A DNA stretch of 6,190 nt from an uncultured Eubacteriales bacterium (GTDB lineage Bacteria > Bacillota > Clostridia > Oscillospirales > Acutalibacteraceae), in the NCBI GenBank assembly GCA_934643185.1, contig CAKUBN010000085.1, positions 1 to 6,190 on the forward strand, written 5' to 3'. Shown here in pieces: positions 1-5,036 of this stretch. A program made the position numbers and the translations under genes. Below the pieces are notes generated by a model. The model searched no databases, was not told where the DNA came from, and saw only the letters and a list, made by a program, of their open reading frames with translations. Numbering within the stretch: position 1 is the first letter of the stretch; every line of letters starts with the position of its first letter.

Positions 1-58
1 TCACCTGTCTACTTGACAAGGGGCATATCATTCACGTAAAGCAGCGGCTTTTAAAGTC

Positions 59-554
59 TTATTTGTTTTTCAAAATTTCTCTGCACCGGTTTTGCAGCCA
101 TGCGGTCATTTCTGCATCGTTCTCCGCCGCGTTTTCATGCAGCTCCAGCAGCCCGATGCGCAGGGCGTAGCAGGTAATGCGCGCATGAAATTCCGGCAAC
201 CTGCAAAACGCCGCTTTCCAGTACGCCCATGTTTTTTCCATGCACAGCATCTCCGTCTTCATACGTGATGCCGCCCGCTTTTCGGCTGATGCAGTAAAAG
301 TGCGACTTCTGAAATCGACCGATCTCAAAAATCTCCGGGATCGGCACAAGCGCGCCGAAATGCACATACGCGTATTGGTCTTTTAAAAAGCCTTCCTTGC
401 TCGGATGGATGCGCAGAATATAGGAAGCGCCGCCCTGCCTGAAGCCATATACCTGTGACTCCTGCCCCTCCCGTACGGGAAGCAGCGCGGGTTCCGCGTG
501 ATATTTGCGCTTTAAAAACGCCTGTATCTCTGTTTTAGACCAGTTTGGCTTCAT
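59..554 (-). pseudogene. Aminoglycoside/hygromycin phosphotransferase-like gene, internally deleted and frameshifted
   Basis: The gene starts normally: ATG at 554-552, with a GAGGG ribosome binding site at 566-562 and a 7-nt spacer, 12 bases after the AEC carrier stop. The first ~100 residues look like the N-lobe of the APH (kinase-like phosphotransferase) fold: an REGQESQVYGF glycine-rich loop region (28-38), YILRI (45-49), VPIPEIFEIGRF (70-81) and FYCISRKAGGITYED (86-100). After ~plus-strand 260 this frame loses family resemblance and stops at 135. A second minus frame, ending with TAA at 61-59, then supplies a plausible family C-terminus (WAYWKAAF, then RITCYALRIGL, ending NRCREILKNK). The middle of the protein is absent, including the catalytic HGD loop and the metal-binding Asp; from the usual ~300-aa family length, roughly 140 residues are missing. 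The junction lies at about 235-265. The product cannot be a working kinase. The APH label rests on remembered family patterns; the intact substrate is unknown. Confidence 0.72.
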
Positions 555-561
555 ATTTATG

Positions 562-566
562 CCCTC
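562..566 (-). promoter_or_regulatory. Ribosome binding site of the broken phosphotransferase gene
   Basis: GAGGG lies immediately before the AEC carrier stop codon (569-567) on the transcribed strand and 7 nt upstream of the ATG at 554. It shows that the phosphotransferase was the third gene of the kinase-carrier operon and that its start is intact although the body of the gene is not. Confidence 0.6.
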
Positions 567-1511
567 TTACAGCAGCGCCAAGCTTTGCAGGATGAAAATC
601 ATCAAGAACACGGTTGGAATGCAGCACACGGCGCTCAAAACAACAAGCTGACCGGCAAGCTCGCCATCTGCGCCCGCCTGCTGCGCCATGATGTAGCTTG
701 ATACCGCGACCGGCGTTTCCCACGCAAGTGCAAGCGCCAGAAGACTCGGCCCTCTGCTGCCCGCCAGAACCGCGATCGGCAGAAAAACAAGCGGAATGAC
801 GACAAGCTTTATAAACACCGTCACGCCCGCAATGCGCATGTTGCCTTTTAGCTTGCGGAAGCTGAAATCGCCGCCGAGCACGATGAGCGCAAGCGGTGTG
901 GCAAGGCGGGAAACGTCGCGCAGGCTCGTCTCCAAAAACGCCGGAAAACGCAGCTTGATGATGGACGCGAACACGCCAAGCAGTGCCGCGATGATGAGCG
1001 GGTTTGTCGCGATGGATTTGAGCGTCTTTTTCAGCGAGACCTTGCCGCCGCCCGTGAACACCGTCAGGGCGATGACGGCGAGCACGTTATACATCGGCAC
1101 AAGCACGGCGCTCAAAATGGAAGCCGCGGCGGCTTCTTCTGCGCCGAACACATTCGTAACTAAACTCACGCCGAAAATGACGTAGTTGCTGCGGAACAGG
1201 CCCTGAATGATGACGCCCCTTTGCTTCGGCTCGCGCACGACGCGCGGCACCACAATGCACAGCACTGCGAATAATAACAGCAGGCTCCCCACCGCGATTG
1301 TGAACGTCATGCCGTCGATGGCCTCGGTGATCTCCGTTTTATAGATGTTATTAAACAGCAGAAACGGCAGAAAAAATTTGAATGTCAGCGTATTCGTCTG
1401 CTTTAAAAATTCCGACGAGACGAAGTTTTTGTGCTTTAAAAAGTAGCCGAACGCCAAAAGCAAAAACGTTGGCATGATTGCATTCAGCGCGACCAGAAAA
1501 CTATCGAACAC
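567..1511 (-). CDS. AEC (auxin efflux carrier) family transporter
   Basis: A 314-aa, strongly hydrophobic inner-membrane protein with about ten predicted membrane segments (roughly 7-25, 36-55, 69-89, 105-124, 129-152, 168-188, 200-215, 226-250, 256-278, 287-309). Family features include the N-terminal NAIMPTFLLLAFGY helix (10-23), GLFRSNYVIFG (104-114), the NP pair after the central loop (170-171), TPLALIVLGG (205-214) and a C-terminal ETPVAVSSY helix (265-273). Length and two-half layout match bacterial AEC carriers, known or presumed to move organic acids such as malate; the substrate here is not readable. Translation starts at GTG (1511-1509), inside the last codons of the upstream kinase and overlapping it by 11 bases, with GGGGTG 4 nt upstream as a weak ribosome binding site. 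This arrangement suggests translational coupling to the kinase. A later in-frame ATG at codon 13 is less likely because it would remove half of the first helix. Confidence 0.88.
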   Translation of the reverse strand: MFDSFLVALNAIMPTFLLLAFGYFLKHKNFVSSEFLKQTNTLTFKFFLPFLLFNNIYKTEITEAIDGMTFTIAVGSLLLLFAVLCIVVPRVVREPKQRGVIIQGLFRSNYVIFGVSLVTNVFGAEEAAAASILSAVLVPMYNVLAVIALTVFTGGGKVSLKKTLKSIATNPLIIAALLGVFASIIKLRFPAFLETSLRDVSRLATPLALIVLGGDFSFRKLKGNMRIAGVTVFIKLVVIPLVFLPIAVLAGSRGPSLLALALAWETPVAVSSYIMAQQAGADGELAGQLVVLSAVCCIPTVFLMIFILQSLALL

Positions 1512-2427
1512 GCCGCACCCCAGCTTTCACACTTTCATGCACCGCCATGATTTTCTGAAAGCCCGCGATGCCGACGGAAAACGCCGTTGCGCCGCCCGCC
1601 GCCGTGCCCATGGCGAGCGCCTTTGCAAAATCGCCGGAATGCGTGAATTCCGCCAAAAAGCCGCCGACCATGGAATCACCCGCGCCGGTGGAGTTTATCA
1701 GCGTGCCCTTTGCCGCCGGGGCAAAATACACCTCGCCCGTTTCCGTATACAAAAGCGCACCGTCGCCCGCCATGGAAACGAGCACGTTTTTTGCGCCGCG
1801 TTTTTTCAGCTCCTCCGCAAGCGCTGTCACCTGTTCCTCTGTGTCCGCCGGGGCACGGAACATCTCGGAAAGCTCCTCGCGGTTCGGCTTTACGAGAAAT
1901 GGCTGAAATTCAAGCGTAGACAATAATAAATCGCCTGCGGCATCCACAATGAGCCGTACGCCTTTTGTTTGCGCAAGCTTTGCAATCTGTGCGTAAATGT
2001 CTTTTGGCAGTGACTTCGGCACACTGCCGGAAAGCACCAAGGTATCCTGCGGGGTCAAGGCACCGAGCTTTTCAAAAAAATTTTTGAGCTCGTTTTCTGA
2101 AATCTCCGGACCGCTGCCGTTCAGTTCCGTTTCTTCCTCGGCATGCAGCTTTAAATTTATGCGCGTAAAGCCGTTTTCGACTTCGATGAAATCGGTCGTG
2201 ATGCCTTCTTTTTCAACGCCTTCGCGCAGCGCTTTGCCCGTAAAACCCGCAATAAACCCAAGCGCGATGCTTTTTGTATTCAACGCGTGCAGCAGCAAAG
2301 AGACGTTCACGCCCTTGCCGCCAAACACAATGTTTTCCGTTTTCGTGCGGTTCGTTTTGCCCGTGCGGAACGTGTCCGCCGTGACAACGTAATCCACCGC
2401 CGGATTAAATGTGATCGTGTAGATCAT
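1501..2427 (-). CDS. fruK: PfkB-family sugar-phosphate kinase, probable 1-phosphofructokinase
   Basis: A 308-aa cytoplasmic ribokinase-fold kinase. In order: the N-terminal ITFNPAVDYVV (5-15), substrate-binding GGKGVNVS (36-43), GFTRINLKL (86-94) followed by EETELNGSGP (98-107), typical of 1-phosphofructokinase, then LSGSVP (132-137), LVKPNREEL (178-186) and the PfkB signature GAGDSMVGGF (248-257) with catalytic base Asp251. The expected reaction is ATP + fructose 1-phosphate to fructose 1,6-bisphosphate. The related tagatose-6-phosphate kinase (LacC) cannot be excluded, because no fructose PTS gene or FruR is visible nearby. The start was set at the ATG at 2427-2425: it has GGAGGGG 5 nt upstream and gives the family N-terminus. 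An upstream in-frame ATG at 2487 would add 20 atypical residues, lies upstream of the predicted transcription start and is rejected. It is the first gene of an operon with the AEC carrier and the broken phosphotransferase. Confidence 0.9.
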   Translation of the reverse strand: MIYTITFNPAVDYVVTADTFRTGKTNRTKTENIVFGGKGVNVSLLLHALNTKSIALGFIAGFTGKALREGVEKEGITTDFIEVENGFTRINLKLHAEEETELNGSGPEISENELKNFFEKLGALTPQDTLVLSGSVPKSLPKDIYAQIAKLAQTKGVRLIVDAAGDLLLSTLEFQPFLVKPNREELSEMFRAPADTEEQVTALAEELKKRGAKNVLVSMAGDGALLYTETGEVYFAPAAKGTLINSTGAGDSMVGGFLAEFTHSGDFAKALAMGTAAGGATAFSVGIAGFQKIMAVHESVKAGVRRVR

Positions 2428-2432
2428 AAAAT

Positions 2433-2439
2433 CCCCTCC
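2433..2439 (-). promoter_or_regulatory. Ribosome binding site that fixes the kinase start
   Basis: GGAGGGG with a 5-nt spacer precedes the ATG at 2427. It decides between this start and the longer in-frame start at 2487, which would place the first 20 codons across the promoter and this site. Confidence 0.85.
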
Positions 2440-2456
2440 AACCAAATCAAGTGGTT
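2440..2456. promoter_or_regulatory. Short inverted repeat at the kinase transcription start, possible operator
   Basis: AACCA and TGGTT flank 7 bases (2440-2444 and 2452-2456). The element lies between the predicted -10 box and the ribosome binding site, over the predicted transcription start near 2452. That position would suit a repressor site for the kinase operon, or a small RNA hairpin just ahead of the ribosome binding site. Five-bp arms can occur by chance, so this is only suggestive. Confidence 0.25.
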
Positions 2457-2458
2457 TC

Positions 2459-2487
2459 AGCATAGCATGATTTTGCAAAAAAAGCAA
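2459..2487 (-). promoter_or_regulatory. Predicted sigma-A-type promoter of the kinase-carrier operon
   Basis: The -35 hexamer TTGCTT (2487-2482), a 17-bp spacer and the -10 hexamer TATGCT (2464-2459), preceded by an extended TGC, lie 32 nt upstream of the kinase ATG. The -35 match is modest (TTG only) and the extended -10 probably compensates. The -35 box lies in the U-tract of the preceding terminator. Confidence 0.55.
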
Positions 2488-2527
2488 GAAAAAGCGTCTG
2501 CACCACCAAAAGACGTATGCAGACGCT
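2486..2527 (-). terminator. Rho-independent terminator after the ABC permease
   Basis: A perfect 10-bp stem (AGCGTCTGCA at 2527-2518 pairing with TGCAGACGCT at 2502-2493) with a 15-nt loop is followed on the minus strand by TTTTTCT, with a further T-run beyond. It starts 15 bases after the permease stop codon and separates the ABC operon from the kinase operon. A weaker T-rich stretch also follows the stem on the plus strand, but no plus-strand gene needs it. Confidence 0.85.
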
Positions 2528-2542
2528 CGATTTTATTTTGAT

Positions 2543-4129
2543 TTAGGCTTCTAAGCGCTCAAATTTTTTCGCGCCCCAGTGCACCAAAAGCAGGTGCATC
2601 AAGACAGACGCAAGCAAAAGGAACGCAGTCGTTACCGCATACGCTGCAATGCCCGGAATGTGCAGCGCAGATACCGCAAAGAACACGCCGACGATCACCG
2701 CCGCAAAGAAGTACACGCCGAACATTGTGACGCATACGCTGAGGGACTGCTTGCACGGCTGATTTTCGCTCTGCCAGTCAAAGCGCGGCGCGAGCAGGTT
2801 CATCACAAGGCCGAGCGTGCCGACGAACCAGCAGAACAAAACGCAAACGCAAACGGTCAGCACCGTGAGCCCGATACCGCACCCGGCGATGAGGCAAAGC
2901 GCCAAAACACTGACGGCGACAAGCGGCATTTGCAGGCGGCACACCATAAGGAGCTTGCCCAAAAGCACCGTTTTTCCGCTTATGGGCATCGTGCGCAGCA
3001 CCCACAGATTTTTTCCCTCCAACGAGACAGACGGCGCGGTCGCGCAGGACGTCGCGATGCAAAACGCCATCACGCCAAAAATGCCGAGTGCAATCCACTC
3101 GGGCCGAAAACTCATCAGGCTTATCATCTGCATCAGATTCCCACGGAAAATCGCGGCGGCAATCGGCAGAACCGGAATGACCACCAGGCCGAAGCCGAAA
3201 TTCATCAGGTACGCGGGGCTTGTGAAGAACTTCCGCTGCTCCTTATGCGCAACAGACAGCACCGGCGTGCGCTGCTTTGCGGAAGCTTTGCCCGATTTGT
3301 GCTTTGCACCCGCTTTCGCGCCCGATGTACGCACGGAGGAAATGAAAGATGCGGAAAGCCGCCAAAGCGTGAAAAGCGCTATTGCCGCGCTCAATAAAGT
3401 CACGAGCAGCGTGTGCAAAAGGCTTCCGCCGCACGCCATGCCAATAGCATAAAGCGGCCAAACATATTTCATCGCACCCGCAATCTGCGTGCCCTGCATG
3501 ACGAGCCCGGACAAAAACGAGTTGACGTTCGCGTAAAAATACCAGTACACCGCCATGAAGATGACCATGTACAAAAGCGAAACAACCGCCTTGTTGCGCA
3601 GGCGGCTGAGGAGCTTGTGCAGCACCCAGCCGAGCGCACAGCAGACAGACTGCGAAATCAGGCTCAGAGCCACAAACGTAAATAGCCACCCGATAATCAT
3701 CGTCGCCGATGCACCGTAGGAAAACGCGTAAATACCGAACGCGGGCAGCAAAACCGCCAGCGTGTACCCTGCCGTCGTTGTGAACAGCATTGCAATACGC
3801 GTCAAGAGAATGTACTTTGGCGGTATCGGCATGGAAAGCAACCGTTCGTTGTCTTTCGCGTCATACAACTGCGCCTGCGTCATAAAAACGCTGCCCAGCA
3901 TGGAAAGCGCCAGCGCCACTGTGCCCGCCATGGCGAAATACAGCCATGTAAGCCCCATTTCGCACAGCGGAACAAGCTCTGCGAACACCACAAACATCAA
4001 AATTTCCATGCACACCACAAGGAACAGCATCAGAAAAACCAGCCATCCGCCGGAGGTCTTTTTGCCGTTGCCTTTTTTCATGCGCGCCGCAAACTGCTTC
4101 CATTGCAGCTTCCAGAGGGATCTTAACAT
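2543..4129 (-). CDS. ABC exporter permease, fused two-half type (YthQ-like)
   Basis: A 528-aa polytopic membrane protein with about twelve predicted membrane segments in two halves (first half ~29-262, second half ~305-515). The halves are joined by a basic, low-complexity cytoplasmic linker at ~265-300, rich in Ala, Lys and Ser. Each half has one similar cytoplasmic motif: ERLLSMPIPPKYILLTRI (95-112) and WVLRTMPISGKTVLLGKL (376-393), sharing MPI, K and LL at equal spacing. These probably mark where each half couples to the ATPase. The second motif, preceded by SVSLEGKNL (367-375), resembles the putative ABC exporter permeases of Bacillota such as B. subtilis YthQ. The ATG at 4129 has GGAGG 4 nt upstream, and the gene follows its ATPase by 14 bases, so the two should form one exporter in the cytoplasmic membrane. 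The substrate is unknown. The family label comes from remembered patterns and from the paired ATPase; no single domain motif proves it. Confidence 0.85.
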   Translation of the reverse strand: MLRSLWKLQWKQFAARMKKGNGKKTSGGWLVFLMLFLVVCMEILMFVVFAELVPLCEMGLTWLYFAMAGTVALALSMLGSVFMTQAQLYDAKDNERLLSMPIPPKYILLTRIAMLFTTTAGYTLAVLLPAFGIYAFSYGASATMIIGWLFTFVALSLISQSVCCALGWVLHKLLSRLRNKAVVSLLYMVIFMAVYWYFYANVNSFLSGLVMQGTQIAGAMKYVWPLYAIGMACGGSLLHTLLVTLLSAAIALFTLWRLSASFISSVRTSGAKAGAKHKSGKASAKQRTPVLSVAHKEQRKFFTSPAYLMNFGFGLVVIPVLPIAAAIFRGNLMQMISLMSFRPEWIALGIFGVMAFCIATSCATAPSVSLEGKNLWVLRTMPISGKTVLLGKLLMVCRLQMPLVAVSVLALCLIAGCGIGLTVLTVCVCVLFCWFVGTLGLVMNLLAPRFDWQSENQPCKQSLSVCVTMFGVYFFAAVIVGVFFAVSALHIPGIAAYAVTTAFLLLASVLMHLLLVHWGAKKFERLEA

Positions 4130-4133
4130 GCAG

Positions 4134-4138
4134 CCTCC
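4134..4138 (-). promoter_or_regulatory. Ribosome binding site of the ABC permease
   Basis: GGAGG, within a longer GGGGGAGG run, lies 4 nt upstream of the permease ATG at 4129, inside the 14-base gap after the ATPase stop. It supports this start and co-transcription with the ATPase gene. Confidence 0.75.
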
Positions 4139-4143
4139 CCCTT

Positions 4144-4857
4144 TCAGTCCTTGTGGTCTTCCAGCTCTAAGAAGACCTGCTCCAAAGAACCGTCGCCGCG
4201 CACGCTGTCCATGGTGCCGTGTGCAATGAGCTTGCCGTTTTTAATAATGGCCACATTGTCGCACAGCTTCTCCGCCACCTCCAAAACGTGTGTGGAAAAG
4301 AAGATAGCGCCGCCGTTTCGGCAATGCTCCGCCATAATCTCCTTTAATTCGTGCGCCGCGATAGGGTCGAGCCCGACGAACGGCTCATCCATCAAAATGA
4401 GCTTCGGCTCGTGGATAAGCGCGCCGATAACGGCGATTTTCTGCTTCATGCCGTGCGAGCACTCCGAGATGAGGTTCGGCAGCGCGTTTTTAATATCCAG
4501 CCGCTCGGCAAGCGCTTCCATGCGCGCCTTGCGGTCCGCTTCCGATACGCCGTACATATCCGCAACAAAATTCAAATACTCGTAGCCCGTCAGGAATTCA
4601 TAAAGATCAGGATTATCGGGTATGTAGGCCATGATCTTTTTGCAGGCGATGGGGTCTTTTTGAATATCGATGCCGTTCACCGTAATGGTGCCGCCGTCCG
4701 GCTTTAATAAGCCGCAGCAGGCTTTTAGCGTAGTCGTTTTGCCTGCGCCGTTGTGTCCGATGAACGCGCAGATCTCCCCCGCCGCAATGTGCAGCGAAAG
4801 GTCGTCTACGGCGATTTTGTCACCGAAGCGCTTTGTGTAGTTTTGAATGTTCAGCAT
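4144..4857 (-). CDS. ABC transporter ATP-binding protein (YthP/EcsA-like)
   Basis: A 237-aa cytoplasmic ATPase of normal length for a single nucleotide-binding domain. Visible motifs: an A-loop region around NYTKRFG (6-12), Walker A GHNGAGKTT (34-42), a Q-loop region AYIPDNPDLY (76-85) carrying Asp where many ABC proteins have Gln, an ABC signature CSHGMKQK (132-139) in place of canonical LSGGQ, Walker B LILMDE (152-157) with catalytic Glu157, D-loop GLDP (161-164), and H-loop His189 in FFSTHVLEVAE. The SHGMKQ signature and the YIPD..LY segment are shared by the EcsA/YthP-type exporter ATPases of Bacillota, as known from the family. The ATG at 4857 has AAGGAG 8 nt upstream. It is the first gene of a two-gene operon with the permease downstream and should power export by that permease; the exported substrate is not evident. 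Confidence 0.93.
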   Translation of the reverse strand: MLNIQNYTKRFGDKIAVDDLSLHIAAGEICAFIGHNGAGKTTTLKACCGLLKPDGGTITVNGIDIQKDPIACKKIMAYIPDNPDLYEFLTGYEYLNFVADMYGVSEADRKARMEALAERLDIKNALPNLISECSHGMKQKIAVIGALIHEPKLILMDEPFVGLDPIAAHELKEIMAEHCRNGGAIFFSTHVLEVAEKLCDNVAIIKNGKLIAHGTMDSVRGDGSLEQVFLELEDHKD

Positions 4858-4885
4858 GTGTTTTTCTCCTTTTCCTTCTTTTTCA

Positions 4886-4918
4886 CGGCTGAAATGCGGC
4901 CTTTCCGAATTTCAGCCG
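4886..4918 (-). promoter_or_regulatory. Stable hairpin at the 5' end of the ABC operon mRNA
   Basis: A perfect 10-bp inverted repeat (CGGCTGAAAT at 4918-4909 and ATTTCAGCCG at 4895-4886) encloses 13 bases. Inside the loop a further CGG/CCG pairing is possible after one mismatch, leaving AAAGG as the apical loop. With transcription predicted to start near 4920-4919, the hairpin begins within the first bases of the mRNA. It is followed by a purine-rich single-stranded stretch containing the ribosome binding site. There is no U-tract on either strand, so it is not an intrinsic terminator. It may be an mRNA-stabilising 5' stem-loop or, as DNA, a repressor operator. Confidence 0.6.
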
Positions 4919-4926
4919 CCGAGCTC

Positions 4927-4955
4927 ATTATAGACACACGGCAGAAAAATGTCAA
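4927..4955 (-). promoter_or_regulatory. Consensus sigma-A promoter of the ABC exporter operon
   Basis: The -35 hexamer TTGACA (4955-4950), a 17-bp spacer and the -10 hexamer TATAAT (4932-4927) all match the vegetative consensus exactly. The predicted transcription start is near 4920-4919, giving a leader of about 62 nt before the ATPase ATG. The promoter is intrinsically strong, so any control would have to come from a repressor or from the leader hairpin just downstream. Confidence 0.88.
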
Positions 4956-4993
4956 TGTTTTCCGGCGCATGAGAATATGTCATAAAAGAACAT

Positions 4994-5022
4994 AAAAACA
5001 GCGCAGCTCCTACGAGCTGCGC
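4994..5022 (-). terminator. Rho-independent terminator after the flippase-like gene
   Basis: A perfect 9-bp GC-rich stem (GCGCAGCTC at 5022-5014 pairing with GAGCTGCGC at 5009-5001) with a 4-base GTAG loop is followed on the minus strand by TGTTTTTA. It starts 14 bases after the stop codon of the upstream gene and isolates it from the ABC operon. Confidence 0.88.
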
Positions 5023-5036
5023 CGAAGCAAGTCGAA

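Noticed and set aside
38..53. Small AAAGC/GCTTT hairpin just after the broken phosphotransferase gene
   Set aside because: The stem is only 5 bp with a 4-base loop, and no proper U-tract follows on the minus strand, so it is too weak to call as the operon terminator.
2428..2487. Upstream in-frame ATG giving a 328-aa kinase
   Set aside because: The extra 20 residues would be encoded by the predicted promoter, leader and ribosome binding site, while the internal ATG at 2427 has an ideal GGAGGGG and gives the family N-terminus.
2579..3397. Long plus-strand open frame (272 aa) opposite the ABC permease
   Set aside because: Its composition (very rich in Arg, His, Gln, no hydrophobic core) is that of an antisense shadow of a membrane-protein gene. 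There is no ribosome binding site or recognisable motif, and the permease on the other strand is well supported.
4151..4585. Plus-strand open frame (144 aa) opposite the ABC ATPase
   Set aside because: It lies entirely within the well-supported ATPase gene, shows Ser/Met-rich shadow composition and matches no family I recognise.
4886..4918. The leader inverted repeat read as a terminator or riboswitch
   Set aside because: No T-run follows on either strand, and the ~62-nt leader is too short and simple for a known riboswitch aptamer with an expression platform.
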